From: Flavobacterium crassostreae
GTDB lineage: Bacteria > Bacteroidota > Bacteroidia > Flavobacteriales > Flavobacteriaceae
Direction of reading: 5' to 3'
Length of the DNA: 64,000 nt
Assembly (NCBI RefSeq): GCF_001831475.1
Contig: NZ_CP017688.1
Location: 992,001 to 1,056,000, forward strand
The position numbers were made by a program, and so were the translations under genes. Shown one piece after another: positions 17,051 to 26,322 of this stretch (its first letter is position 1; every line of letters begins with the position of its first letter). The notes below the pieces were generated by a model, which searched no databases, had not been told where the DNA came from, and was given only the letters and a program-made list of their open reading frames with translations.

Positions 17051-18163
17051 TTATTTAATAAGCTTTGCCCATTCAGGTAACGTTTCGTCTTTGCTGCCAG
17101 CACCTGTTTCGGTAGTAACGTAATCAGAAGTTTTGTTATTAGCAGTTGCAAAAGTTTTACCGTTTACTTTAAAGTCTCCAGCAGCAATTCTTGCAGTAGC
17201 ACCTGTTCCAGCATCTAATTTTGCAAAAGTGTCAATTCCAGAAACATATACGTTAGTGTAGGTTTGTATTCCACCACCTTCTTTAAAGTTGATTGCAAAT
17301 TCTTTTGCTGTAAATTTAGCATCTGCACCTTTTACGATAGTAATGTCAGATAATTTAGCATTGGTCATTGGAGTAGCAACATCATTACTTCCGTTGTTAG
17401 AACCTTCAATTCCAGCATTTGAAACACCTGAAATGTATACGTTTTTGATAGTACCGATATACCCATCAGCATAATCTAAAGAGTCATCATAAGAGTTTAC
17501 TAAAGCTAAGTTAGTAGCGTTTACAGCACCTCCAAAAAATTCTACAGCGTCATCTCCACTTTCATAACAGAAAATGTTAGAAACCTCAGTACCACTACCT
17601 ACACCAAAGAAAGAAACTCCGTTGTATTCTTTTTTGTCTGTGTATTTTGAACCTGTGTACTCAATTCTTAAAAAGTTGATTTTTCCAGAAGAATCTGCAT
17701 TGTTGTTTCCTCCGTAAGATAAACCACCTACTTCAGAGGTACCATTATCTCCAGTGTTTACTTTTGCATCTCCACAGATGATTAAACCTCCCCAGTTTCC
17801 TTCAGAAGGAGATGTTTTTCCAGATGTCATTACTACTGCTTTGTTAGCTTGACCTAAAATGTTGATTTTAGCACCTCTTTCTACAGCAATAAATAATGCG
17901 TTTGGATCTATACCTGTAGCTTCAATTCTGGTTCCTGCAGGAATTGTCAAAGTAGCTCCTTTTTTTACATACAAACCACCCGTAAGCTTGTAAACTTTTG
18001 AAGCGTCTAATGTTACTGTACCATCTGATATGCTTCCTTTTAAATCATCTACTTTTAAAACAAAAGTACTAGATGGAACAATTGGATCAACATTATCATC
18101 TTTAGTACAGCTTGTGAATGCAATAGTTACTACGGTTAACATTGCTAAAATTGATTTTTTCAT
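17051..18163 (-). CDS. surface lipoprotein, beta-helix type, Pho-box controlled
   Basis: A 370-residue protein with a lipoprotein signal (MKKSILAMLTVVTIAFTSC; lipid-bearing Cys at 19). The next residues, TKDDN, fit the K-(D/E)2 surface-export signal described in Capnocytophaga, so the protein probably faces the outside. The body, from about residue 45, has many short Gly/Asn-rich strands (GNWGGLIICG, NNADSSGKINFLRIEYTG) typical of a right-handed parallel beta-helix. No enzyme motif is recognised. It is downstream of a TonB receptor and has its own 11-bp repeat promoter. I infer that it binds a phosphate-containing ligand for the receptor, but the ligand is unknown. Confidence 0.75.
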   Translation of the reverse strand: MKKSILAMLTVVTIAFTSCTKDDNVDPIVPSSTFVLKVDDLKGSISDGTVTLDASKVYKLTGGLYVKKGATLTIPAGTRIEATGIDPNALFIAVERGAKINILGQANKAVVMTSGKTSPSEGNWGGLIICGDAKVNTGDNGTSEVGGLSYGGNNNADSSGKINFLRIEYTGSKYTDKKEYNGVSFFGVGSGTEVSNIFCYESGDDAVEFFGGAVNATNLALVNSYDDSLDYADGYIGTIKNVYISGVSNAGIEGSNNGSNDVATPMTNAKLSDITIVKGADAKFTAKEFAINFKEGGGIQTYTNVYVSGIDTFAKLDAGTGATARIAAGDFKVNGKTFATANNKTSDYVTTETGAGSKDETLPEWAKLIK

Positions 18164-18211
18164 TTTTTTAATTTTTAATTTTTTTTTACTGTTTGTTTAT
18201 TTTCAACACAG

Positions 18212-18267
18212 CAAAGAAACGGACTAAACTTTTTTATAACGTTAACTCATTATTACCTTGTCGTTAA
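18212..18267 (-). promoter_or_regulatory. putative Pho box and -7 element, lipoprotein gene
   Basis: Reading down the minus strand from 18267, three 11-mers follow in phase: TTAACGACAAG, GTAATAATGAG, TTAACGTTATA. The -7-like TTTCTTTG begins at 18219, 26 nt after the start of the last repeat (15 + 11). It differs by one base from TAnnTTTG. The ATG is at 18163. Confidence 0.55.
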
Positions 18268-18322
18268 GTATTTGGGTCCGTTTGTAATGGGGTTTAAGTT
18301 TTAATTTTGCCCAGTATTTCTT

Positions 18323-18362
18323 AAAAAATAAAGAGGTAGCCGTTGTAACGACTACCTCTTTT
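18323..18362 (-). terminator. terminator after the TonB receptor gene
   Basis: AAGAGGTAG and CTACCTCTT flank a short inner hairpin (CGTTGTAACG). The minus-strand 3' side is T-rich. It separates the receptor from the lipoprotein gene, which therefore needs its own promoter. Confidence 0.8.
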
Positions 18363-18384
18363 ATGATGGGTTCTTAAATAGTTT

Positions 18385-21126
18385 TTAAAACTTATAATTT
18401 AGTGATAAACTTAGGTTGGAACCTATCTTGTAAGAGCTGATCAAAAGGTCTTCTGCTTTTATTCTAGGAGCTTTACTTTGCTCTGAAACCCTTTTGTAAG
18501 TAGGGTCTAAGATGTTTTTATAAGACAATCCGATTTTTAAATTTTCGGTCAGGCTCGATTTTAAGATAAAATCTAGTCTGTTTACAGACTTGTCAATCAT
18601 ATTCCCTTTGTCAGAAGTACCAATTACGGCTAATTTATCCGAAAAGTAAGCATATGATAGGGTTGCGGAGATGTCTCTATCTTGATGAAATTGCTTTTTG
18701 AAGGAGATATCTGCATTTGCTAATAAATCAGATGCTCCGGATAGCTTGGACTCTGTATAAGTAAAGTTTGCTCCAAATCCATTTTCTTTAAAGACTTTAT
18801 CGTTATCTAGATCTTGATTGTGGTACATATACGAACCGTTTATACCAAAAGATAATTTGTCTTTTAGATCTTTTGCATTTTCAATTACCAAAATATTTTT
18901 TCTTAATTCTACTTCTACTCCTATTGCCACTGCTTTATCCCCTGTATTGGCATAGGTTACGGTTCCGGATCCTGAGTTTTCAAACATTTCGTTGATTGGA
19001 TTTTGGATTAATTTTCCAAATGCGGTAACTGACACTAATTCATCGGTACTTAAAAAGTTTTCCCATCCTAAATCGATGTTATAATCTGTAGAGGCGTAAA
19101 GGCTAGGATTTCCTCTAAAGTCAAGGTTTACATCTTGATATAAAAGGTTTACTTTTTCTTTAAATTGTGGCAAAGTGTAGGTTTTGCTAAATGCAAATTT
19201 GATGTTTTGATCGTCATTTACTTTGTATTTTGCAATTACGCTAGGTAAAAAGTTGGTAGGAGAAAACTTAGATGCGCCTCCATCTGCAACCTCTGCAGTT
19301 ACAAAATAAACGTATTGGTCTAATTGTTCTAGTCTTCCGCCTAAAATTACGGCTAGTTTATCGGTTAGTTTATATTGCAAATTGGCATAAAAAGCATGGA
19401 TGTCTAAGTTACCTTTATAAAATTGTTTAATTGTACTTGAGTTATCACTGGTTGTTAAGTCAAAATTTGTAGCGTTTAATGCAGTGTCAATATCGTGTAT
19501 GCTGGCAACTTTTTTGTTTACAGGAAAAAACGAATATTGGTTAGCGTTAAAGTTCACGTCTTTTTTCTTGCCCGAATAACCAAAGGTTATTTTTCCTTTG
19601 TAGTCGTCGTCTGTTTTTTTGAATTCATAAGATAAGGCAACATTGGCAGCTAATTCTTTTTCTTCTAGATCCTGAAAGTATCTATGGTTATGAACACTAG
19701 AGTTCGTAAAAAACGTGTATACATTAGATCCAATTGCATCAGGAACCAGCGTGTTTTGCATACGGTCTGGAATGGTGTTGTTTAGCACACTGTAACCAAT
19801 ACCCCAATTGGTACTCCACTGTTCGTTTATTTTATTTTTTCCCAGTAATTGGTTTATGATTAATTGCGTTTTGTCAAAGGTACCACGTTTGATAAAACCA
19901 GAAAGGTCTCCGCTAAAATCCTGGTTTATACCTTCGTATTCACTGTATTCTTGTCCGCTAGAGTTTAAAAATAAAGGAGTGTATAAGATGCTGTTATTTG
20001 CATTTATTTTGTAATTAAAAGATCCCATAACCGTGGTGTTGGTGCTGTATTTGTATGATTTTTTATAAAAATCTGAGTTAGCAAGACCTTGGGCGGTTAC
20101 ACTTCCTCTATCTACACCTTCAGTAAACTTGCTGTCTGTTCCAAATGAAGCAGTAATAAAAGTACTTAAACTTCCTTGTTCCCCAATGTTAAACTTTTTG
20201 CCACCAGATAAGGAGTAATTGGCATTCAATACGTTTTTGCTTTCTTTTCTGTCCCAACTAGTGGAGTAGTTGTATGGCAATAACGGATTGTTTGGTGCAC
20301 TCACCGTACGGAAACCAAAATAGTCAGGACCGTCTTGTAGGTAAAAATGATCCGATTTTATTACATTGGAATTGGCACCAATTCCGACACCTAATTCAAT
20401 ATATGGAGATCCAGTAAATTTCTTTGAAACCACATCAATATTTGCACCACTAAAATCTGCATAATTTTGAGATTCAAAAGTCTTGCTAATCCCTACAGAT
20501 TCTACAATATCGGTACTAAATATCTCTAAATTAATATTTTTGTGAGATGGATTATTAGAAGGCAATGGTAAGCCGTTTAGTGTCGTAATGTTGTAACGAT
20601 CTCCTAGTCCTCTTACAAAAATATTTCCAGACCCTTCTTGTTTAGAAACTCCAGACACTTTAGTAACTGCAGCAGCAACATCGCTGGCGCCCTTTCTTGA
20701 AATTTCTTCGGCACCAATTGCAGCTTTAAACGTTAGAGCATTTTTTTGTTCCATTAACAAAGCGCTTTCTTTTTGCTTGTTTGATCTAGATATAATCACT
20801 ACATCATCCAGGGTATATCCGGAAGATCCTAGGGCTTTATTTAAAGTTAATGTTTCTCCATTTTTTACCGTTATATTGGTTTCAATAGATTCGTACCCAA
20901 TGAAACTAAACTGTATAACATAATTTCCTGCAGGAGCATTTAAGGTGTATTTACCATCAATATCTGTAGTTCCATTGATTGGTGTGCCTTTGAGTAAAAC
21001 ATTTGCAAAAGGTAATGTTTCGTTGTTTGAATCCTTATCAGTTAATACTCCAGTAATAGTTCCTTTGTTTTGCGCAAAAGTAAGGGTACTGATAAAAAGC
21101 GTTAAAATCAATAATTTCAGTTTCAT
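18385..21126 (-). CDS. TonB-dependent outer-membrane receptor
   Basis: A 913-residue receptor. Signal peptide MKLKLLILTLFISTLTFAQ; carboxypeptidase-like regulatory (CarboxypepD_reg) domain at about 22-105 (GTITGVLTDKDSNNETLPFA); plug at about 115-240 (SGNIFVRGLGDRYNITTLNG); then a 22-strand-type barrel ending in ...LSLSLNYKF with terminal Phe. It is not SusC-like in length or domain order. The substrate is unknown. Location between a surface lipoprotein and phoB, and a promoter with the same 11-bp array as the pst genes, suggest uptake of a phosphorus source, perhaps an organic phosphate too large for the porins. The ATG at 21126 gives the clean signal peptide. Confidence 0.9.
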   Translation of the reverse strand: MKLKLLILTLFISTLTFAQNKGTITGVLTDKDSNNETLPFANVLLKGTPINGTTDIDGKYTLNAPAGNYVIQFSFIGYESIETNITVKNGETLTLNKALGSSGYTLDDVVIISRSNKQKESALLMEQKNALTFKAAIGAEEISRKGASDVAAAVTKVSGVSKQEGSGNIFVRGLGDRYNITTLNGLPLPSNNPSHKNINLEIFSTDIVESVGISKTFESQNYADFSGANIDVVSKKFTGSPYIELGVGIGANSNVIKSDHFYLQDGPDYFGFRTVSAPNNPLLPYNYSTSWDRKESKNVLNANYSLSGGKKFNIGEQGSLSTFITASFGTDSKFTEGVDRGSVTAQGLANSDFYKKSYKYSTNTTVMGSFNYKINANNSILYTPLFLNSSGQEYSEYEGINQDFSGDLSGFIKRGTFDKTQLIINQLLGKNKINEQWSTNWGIGYSVLNNTIPDRMQNTLVPDAIGSNVYTFFTNSSVHNHRYFQDLEEKELAANVALSYEFKKTDDDYKGKITFGYSGKKKDVNFNANQYSFFPVNKKVASIHDIDTALNATNFDLTTSDNSSTIKQFYKGNLDIHAFYANLQYKLTDKLAVILGGRLEQLDQYVYFVTAEVADGGASKFSPTNFLPSVIAKYKVNDDQNIKFAFSKTYTLPQFKEKVNLLYQDVNLDFRGNPSLYASTDYNIDLGWENFLSTDELVSVTAFGKLIQNPINEMFENSGSGTVTYANTGDKAVAIGVEVELRKNILVIENAKDLKDKLSFGINGSYMYHNQDLDNDKVFKENGFGANFTYTESKLSGASDLLANADISFKKQFHQDRDISATLSYAYFSDKLAVIGTSDKGNMIDKSVNRLDFILKSSLTENLKIGLSYKNILDPTYKRVSEQSKAPRIKAEDLLISSYKIGSNLSLSLNYKF

Positions 21127-21145
21127 AGTTTTGTTTAATTTTTTG

Positions 21146-21223
21146 CAAAGTAAGGGTGTCATTGTAAATTTTAGGTTACTTGGTTATTATGGTTTTGTTT
21201 GGTTAACATTAACAAAGTGTTAC
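21146..21223 (-). promoter_or_regulatory. putative Pho box and -7 element, TonB receptor gene
   Basis: On the minus strand, GTAACCTAAAA (21179) and TTTACAATGAC (21168) are followed after ACCC by TTACTTTG (21153), one base off TAnnTTTG. The last repeat starts exactly 15 nt before the -7 element. Further upstream, GTAACACTTTG (21223) and TTAATGTTAAC (21212) lie in the same 11-nt phase. The same intergenic DNA probably also serves phoB on the other strand, where TTAACAAAGTG and TTACCATGTTA are 11 nt apart from 21209. Confidence 0.55.
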
Positions 21224-21347
21224 CATGTTAAATTACTATACAGGCTGTTTTATTGCAATTTAAATAATGGTATATTTACATTCTAAATTAACTCTATATG
21301 GCACTGTTTTGGTGCCATTCAATGCGATAAATATTATTTTGCTACAA

Positions 21348-22031
21348 ATGAAAAAAACACACACAAAAATTTTACTTGTTGATGATGAGCCAGATATCCT
21401 AGAAATTGTAGGGTACAATCTAACTCAAGAAGGCTATACAATAGTTACTGCCGTAAATGGTAAAGACGCTATTGCTAAAGCAAAAAAAGAATTGCCGGAC
21501 CTAATTATCATGGATGTAATGATGCCCGAGATGGACGGCATGGAGGCTTGTGAGAATATCAGAAAAATACCAGAGTTAACCAATGTGATTATAACTTTTT
21601 TAACCGCCCGTAGCGAAGATTATTCTCAAGTTGCTGGCTTTGATGCTGGAGCAGATGATTATATTACAAAACCAATCAAACCAAAATTATTAGTCAGTAA
21701 AGTTAAAGCCTTGTTAAGACGCTTGAAAGAAAAAGAGCAGAACAGTGAAACCTTAAATGTAGGCGGTATAGAGATCAATAGAGAAGAGTACAAAATTGTG
21801 CAAGACGGAATAGAGATTGCGTTGCCACGAAAAGAATTTGAATTGTTTTACCTATTAGCCTCTAAGCCAGGAAAAGTATTCAAAAGAGATGAAATTTTGG
21901 ATAAAGTTTGGGGCAATGAAGTTGTGGTAGGAGGACGAACCATTGATGTTCATATACGAAAATTAAGAGAAAAAATAGGCGAAGACTTTTTTAAGACTAT
22001 AAAAGGAGTAGGTTATAAATTTGAAGTTTAG
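21348..22031 (+). CDS. phoB: PhoB-type response regulator
   Basis: A 227-residue OmpR/PhoB-family regulator. The receiver domain (1-120) has the acidic pocket DDEPD (12-16), the phospho-acceptor Asp56 in IIMDVMMPEMDG, and the conserved Lys in ITKPIKPK. The winged-helix DNA-binding domain (about 130-225) ends in GGRTIDVHIRKLREKIGEDF and the typical IKGVGYKFEV. The start at 21348 follows the family N-terminus; the longer frame from 21267 would add 27 non-conserved residues. It is followed 49 nt later by its kinase gene and is surrounded by phosphate-uptake genes, so assignment as the phosphate-starvation regulator is well supported by context. Confidence 0.88.
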   Translation: MKKTHTKILLVDDEPDILEIVGYNLTQEGYTIVTAVNGKDAIAKAKKELPDLIIMDVMMPEMDGMEACENIRKIPELTNVIITFLTARSEDYSQVAGFDAGADDYITKPIKPKLLVSKVKALLRRLKEKEQNSETLNVGGIEINREEYKIVQDGIEIALPRKEFELFYLLASKPGKVFKRDEILDKVWGNEVVVGGRTIDVHIRKLREKIGEDFFKTIKGVGYKFEV

Positions 22032-22080
22032 ATTAAGGAATATTCTAATCCTTTAATATACAAAAATACGCATACCATAA

Positions 22081-23133
22081 ATGAAAATAAGTTTCAAAAA
22101 GACCTATAAATTTGCTATAAAATCCTCGTTTTTTATTAGTGTTTTTTCCACATTCTTTGTTGTTTTGTTGGCTAGAATATTATTTAGTCCTTCTTTTCAA
22201 AAGTTAGTTGTTTTTGGACTAATCTTTATTGTTGTAATTTACATATTCTCGTTTCTAGTATTACAATACCGAGTAGAACGATTTATTTACAGACGCGTCA
22301 AAAAGATTTATGATGACGTTTCGTTATTGGAGTCTAGCACCTTTATAAACCAGCCCATAACCACAGACATGGAGACGTTGACTAGAGAAGTAAAAAAGTT
22401 TGCTACCTACAAAAAATTAGAAATTGAGATGCTTCAAGTCCGAGAAGAATACCGAAGAGAATTTTTAGGCAACGTTTCTCATGAACTAAAAACACCCTTG
22501 TTTACTGTTCAAGGTTATATATCTACCTTGCTTGATGGAGCCATGGAAGACAAAACCATCAGAAAAAAATACCTTAAACGCGCCGAAAAAGGGGTAGAAC
22601 GGCTAATCTATATTGTCGAAGATTTAGATATGATAACCAAGTTAGAGGTTGGAGATCTTAATTTAGATTATTCAGAATTTGATATTGTAGAATTGATTCA
22701 GAACGTTTTTGATCTTTTGGAGATGAAAGCCGAGAAGAAAAAAATTGATCTAGTTTTTGAAAACCAGCACATCAAACCCAATTTTGTAAAAGCAGATAAA
22801 GATCGGGTGCAACAGGTGATCGAAAATTTAATCGTTAATTCTATTAAGTATGGCAAAACCAAAGGGACTACAGAGGTTGCTGTAGTAAACTTGACCAAAG
22901 ACAAAGTTCTGGTGCGGGTTAGTGACAACGGAGAAGGTATTGAAAAGCAAAACATACCACGACTCTTTGAACGATTTTATCGTGTCAACAAGAGTGGATC
23001 TAGATCCGAAGGAGGTTCTGGATTGGGTCTAGCAATAGTAAAACATATTATTGAGGCCCATAAAGAAAAGATTTATGTTGAAAGTGAATTTGGCGTCGGA
23101 TCTGAATTTTCTTTTACCCTCGAAAAAAAATAA
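22081..23133 (+). CDS. phoR: PhoR-type sensor histidine kinase
   Basis: A 350-residue membrane kinase. Two N-terminal hydrophobic segments (about 15-34 and 42-62) have almost no periplasmic loop, so it does not sense phosphate outside directly. PhoR proteins usually respond through the Pst transporter and PhoU, which are both encoded downstream. HisKA carries His134 in LGNVSHELKTPL. The HATPase domain has the N box (VIENLIVNSIKYG), G1 (VSDNGEGIE), F box and G2 (GSGLGLAIVKHI). There is no PAS domain of normal size between the membrane region and HisKA. A strong terminator follows. Confidence 0.88.
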   Translation: MKISFKKTYKFAIKSSFFISVFSTFFVVLLARILFSPSFQKLVVFGLIFIVVIYIFSFLVLQYRVERFIYRRVKKIYDDVSLLESSTFINQPITTDMETLTREVKKFATYKKLEIEMLQVREEYRREFLGNVSHELKTPLFTVQGYISTLLDGAMEDKTIRKKYLKRAEKGVERLIYIVEDLDMITKLEVGDLNLDYSEFDIVELIQNVFDLLEMKAEKKKIDLVFENQHIKPNFVKADKDRVQQVIENLIVNSIKYGKTKGTTEVAVVNLTKDKVLVRVSDNGEGIEKQNIPRLFERFYRVNKSGSRSEGGSGLGLAIVKHIIEAHKEKIYVESEFGVGSEFSFTLEKK

Positions 23134-23146
23134 CCACCATATCCAA

Positions 23147-23182
23147 GACCGTTTCTTAACCTATAGAAACGGTCTTTTTTTT
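23147..23182 (+). terminator. terminator after phoR
   Basis: AGACCGTTTC and its exact complement form a 10-bp stem with a 10-nt loop, followed by eight T. Confidence 0.9.
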
Positions 23183-23488
23183 GATGTATACCCAAGTACG
23201 TTGGATTGCCATGGTGTGGGTTTTTGATGCTCTACTTGGGGTAAAAGTAGTTTGGTGTTTTTTGCATTCTAAAAAACAAAAAATGCTGTTGTATTTGGGG
23301 AGTTTTTTATAGTTTTATTTTCGATAACATCTTTTTGTTTTATAATAATGAACAAAATTCAGGCTTCGGTTTGTTTTTGATAACGTTAATTTGTTTAGAG
23401 TCAGAGGGTTGTTTGGTGTAAATTAAATAATTTTATTAGCGACTAAGTTATTTGAAAGTTAATAAACAGTAAAAACAAAGTTAATTAG
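23183..23488. other. AT-rich intergenic stretch, no gene seen
   Basis: Between the phoR terminator and the porin promoter I see no credible open frame. CCCAAGTA at 23191 and TACTTGGG at 23233 form an 8-bp dyad with a 34-nt loop; its role is unknown. The stretch becomes more AT-rich towards the Pho box. Confidence 0.4.
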
Positions 23489-23533
23489 TTAATGATTAAT
23501 TTACATTAAGTTAACATTTAGATAGCATCTTTG
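23489..23533 (+). promoter_or_regulatory. putative Pho box and -7 element, first porin gene
   Basis: Three in-phase 11-mers, TTAATGATTAA (23489), TTTACATTAAG (23500) and TTAACATTTAG (23511), are followed after 4 nt by CATCTTTG (23526), one base off TAnnTTTG. The last repeat starts 15 nt before the -7 element. The porin ATG is at 23561. Confidence 0.6.
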
Positions 23534-23560
23534 CCCAAAAAAACAAAGCACTATTTAATC

Positions 23561-24856
23561 ATGAAAAAACTCCTAATTGCTCTTTTTGCACTTGGTGCCG
23601 GATTGCTCAATGCGCAACAAACAAACCAGAATGTGGTTTCGAAAGAGGTCATTCGGATATTGGACTCCATCCATAAATCCAAAGAAAGTATCGAAAAGAA
23701 CAAAGCTCCAAAAGACCCACAATGGTATGACAAAATAAGTATAAGAGGCTATGCTCAGGTTCGTTATAACGGGTTACTGTCTACCAATGACAAGGTGTCT
23801 TGTGATCAATGCGATAAGTCTTGGGGGACCACCGCAACCGGCGAATCGGTACGATCCAACAATGGTTTTTTTATAAGAAGAGCCCGAATGGTATTTTCGG
23901 GACAAATACATCCAAGAGTATCTTTTTATATCCAGCCAGATTTAGCCAGTTCTACGGCTTTGGGAGTAAATAATTTTTTGCAATTGCGAGATGCTTATTT
24001 TGATGTAGTTTTAGATGCTCAAAAAGAGTTTAGACTACGAGTAGGGCAAAGTAAAGTGCCTTATGGTTTTGAAAACATGCAATCCAGCCAAAACCGATTG
24101 ACCCTAGACCGAAACGATGCTTTAAATAGTGCTGTTGCAAACGAAAGAGATTTAGGGATGTTTTTTTACTGGGCACCAAGCCAAATCCGAGAGCGATTTG
24201 CAATGCTTGTAAAAGAGGGATATAAAGGCTCAGGCGATTATGGTGTAGTTGCTTTTGGAGCCTACAATGGTCAAACGTCCAATAAATCCGAAGGCAACAG
24301 AAATCTGCATACAGTTGCCAGAATAAGTTATCCATTTTTGGTCAAAGATCAAATATTAGAAGTTGGCATGCAGGCATACACTGGCAAGTGGGCTTTTGGG
24401 AATGAAGTCTCGGCGGGCGTTACGGTGAGTGATAAACAAAACATGCTAGATCAGCGTGTAGCGGCATCTTTTATTTGGTACCCCAAACCTTTTGGTATCC
24501 AAACAGAATATAATATTGGCAAAGGGCCTCGTTATTTTAAAAATAGCAACTCTATTCAAACCGCTTCTCTACAAGGTGGATACATCACCTTGAATTATAA
24601 ATGGGATTTGCCTAAAAAACAATTGTTGTATCCATTTGTGAAATTTCAATATTATGATGGAGGCAAAAAATTTGAGAAAGATGCCAGAAGCTACCTAGTT
24701 AGAGATTATGAATTGGGATTAGAATGGCAGCCCATTAAGCCTTTAGAACTAACAGCTACTTGGGTTATTGCAGACAGAACATTTGAGGATAGTGTGCTCA
24801 AATACAATACCCAACAAGGCAATTTACTGCGTTTGCAGGCACAGTTTAACTTTTAG
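23561..24856 (+). CDS. OprP/OprO-type phosphate-selective porin
   Basis: A 431-residue outer-membrane porin. Signal peptide MKKLLIALFALGAGLLNAQ, an N-terminal polar helix region (VSKEVIRILDSIHKSKESIEK), then beta strands with family landmarks (FFIRRARMVFSGQIHPRVSFYI near 110-130, DAYFDVVLDAQKEFRLRVGQ near 150). The C-terminus, LLRLQAQFNF, ends in Phe as for BAM substrates. OprP-family trimers form anion- or polyphosphate-selective channels; selectivity here is inferred from the neighbouring pst genes. The ATG at 23561 is used because the -7 element lies at 23526-23533, so the frame's TTG at 23531 would be upstream of the transcript. Confidence 0.85.
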   Translation: MKKLLIALFALGAGLLNAQQTNQNVVSKEVIRILDSIHKSKESIEKNKAPKDPQWYDKISIRGYAQVRYNGLLSTNDKVSCDQCDKSWGTTATGESVRSNNGFFIRRARMVFSGQIHPRVSFYIQPDLASSTALGVNNFLQLRDAYFDVVLDAQKEFRLRVGQSKVPYGFENMQSSQNRLTLDRNDALNSAVANERDLGMFFYWAPSQIRERFAMLVKEGYKGSGDYGVVAFGAYNGQTSNKSEGNRNLHTVARISYPFLVKDQILEVGMQAYTGKWAFGNEVSAGVTVSDKQNMLDQRVAASFIWYPKPFGIQTEYNIGKGPRYFKNSNSIQTASLQGGYITLNYKWDLPKKQLLYPFVKFQYYDGGKKFEKDARSYLVRDYELGLEWQPIKPLELTATWVIADRTFEDSVLKYNTQQGNLLRLQAQFNF

Positions 24857-24960
24857 AAAACCATAACATATTTATATATTAAAAATCACAGTAATGCTAT
24901 TGTTCTGATTATAACTAATTTAGTTGGTGTTTTAATGGGGTTATTTTGAATGTTTTTAAC

Positions 24961-25016
24961 TTGACATTAGGTTAACATTATCTTAATATTGATAGAGTTC
25001 ATTAACATTAAATTTG
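24961..25016 (+). promoter_or_regulatory. putative Pho box and -7 element, second porin gene
   Basis: TTGACATTAGG (24961), TTAACATTATC (24972) and TTAATATTGAT (24983) are exact 11-nt steps. TAAATTTG at 25009 is an exact -7 match, 26 nt (15 + 11) after the last repeat start. An extra out-of-phase TTAACATTA lies at 25002. Confidence 0.65.
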
Positions 25017-25050
25017 CATTCCAATAACAAAACAATAACAAATTATTAAA

Positions 25051-26268
25051 ATGAAGAAATTTTTATCCAGTGCAGCCTTACTGTTTACACTTATAACGTT
25101 GGCTCAGGAAAATAAAATACCAGAAACTACGGTTCCAAATAAAGGAGCCTTATCGCCGTATCTTAATTCGAACAAAAAATTCGGTTTTACAGAAAAAGAT
25201 AGTTTGTTTCAGGTAAATATAGGTTTCCGAGTTCAAAGCAGATTAGGTTTTGGTAAAGAGGACGGAAAGTCTGGAGTTGTAGAAGGAGAAATTAGAAGAA
25301 TGCGTCTAAAACTGGATGGTTTTGTTTACAATCCAAAGTTTGGTTACAAAGTAGAGCTTGGTTTCTCGGCGAGAGATATAGGTACAGTGGTAGTAGGTAA
25401 TAGCGGTAATGTAATTTTAGACGGAGTTCTTTTTTACAAACCAACGTCTCATTTTACAATAGGCTTCGGACAGACCAAGCTACCGGGCAATAACCAGCGT
25501 GTTATCTCTTCTAACTCCCTGGAACTTACGGATCGTACAATTAATAACTCTAAATTTAATATTGATCGTGATTTTGGTGTATTTTTAGATTACAACCAAG
25601 CAAATCCTACCACATTTTCGTATTCTCTAAAAGGAGCTATTACCAAAGGAGAAGGCCGTAATTGGGTCAAAACCAAAGACGATGGAATTGCCTTGACGGC
25701 AAAAGTAGAATTGTTTCCTTTAGGAGCTTTCACTAAAAACGGGTCTAATTTTGAAGCAGATTTAATGCGAGAAAAAACAGTAAAATGGATGGTTTCGAGT
25801 GCTTTTAGTCAAAACAACAATGCCTTACGGTCTCAAGGACAACTAGGCGGGAGTTTGTATGAGGCTAGAACCCTAAAGTCTTTGTTTTTAGATACCATGC
25901 TAAAGTATAACGGATGGACGGCAACGGCGGCTTATATGTCTAGAATGGCAGATAATCCAGTTACAGTAAGTGCTTTGGATGCTACCAAAAAACAAGCGGT
26001 GTTTGTAGGTCATGGTGTAGATATGCAGTTGAGTTATTTATTTGCATCCAATTATCAAATTATAGGTAGGGTTTCTACTCAAAAAGTAGATTCTGAAATT
26101 CAAACAATAACGCCTAATATGGACGAATATACCGTTGGATTGTCTAAATATATTTTTGGACATAAAATAAAACTCCAAGGAGAATTTTCGTATGATACCA
26201 TCAAAGCCTACCAAGGCAGTGTAGATACAAATTGGTATGCTCGTTTTCAGGTCGAAATCGGGATCTAA
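25051..26268 (+). CDS. OprP/OprO-type porin, second copy
   Basis: A 405-residue outer-membrane porin with signal peptide MKKFLSSAALLFTLITLAQ and the same strand pattern as its upstream neighbour (GEIRRMRLKLDGFVYNPKFG matches RRARMVFSGQIHPRVSF in position). It is clearly divergent from that neighbour, so it is not a recent duplication. The C-terminal strand WYARFQVEIGI lacks the terminal Phe and ends in Ile. It has its own Pho-type promoter. The two porins may differ in substrate (orthophosphate versus polyphosphate, as OprP and OprO do in Pseudomonas), which is inference. Confidence 0.82.
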   Translation: MKKFLSSAALLFTLITLAQENKIPETTVPNKGALSPYLNSNKKFGFTEKDSLFQVNIGFRVQSRLGFGKEDGKSGVVEGEIRRMRLKLDGFVYNPKFGYKVELGFSARDIGTVVVGNSGNVILDGVLFYKPTSHFTIGFGQTKLPGNNQRVISSNSLELTDRTINNSKFNIDRDFGVFLDYNQANPTTFSYSLKGAITKGEGRNWVKTKDDGIALTAKVELFPLGAFTKNGSNFEADLMREKTVKWMVSSAFSQNNNALRSQGQLGGSLYEARTLKSLFLDTMLKYNGWTATAAYMSRMADNPVTVSALDATKKQAVFVGHGVDMQLSYLFASNYQIIGRVSTQKVDSEIQTITPNMDEYTVGLSKYIFGHKIKLQGEFSYDTIKAYQGSVDTNWYARFQVEIGI

Positions 26269-26322
26269 ATGCCAACTGCAATTGTGTGTATTGTAAGACA
26301 AACCTCAAATAGTAAATATTGC

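Noticed and set aside
21203..21347. A complete Pho promoter for phoB on the plus strand
   Set aside because: TTAACAAAGTG and TTACCATGTTA are 11 nt apart, but no good -7 element lies at 15, 26 or 37 nt from them. The only near match (TTATTTTG at 21334) is too close to the ATG. I therefore claim only the minus-strand promoter.
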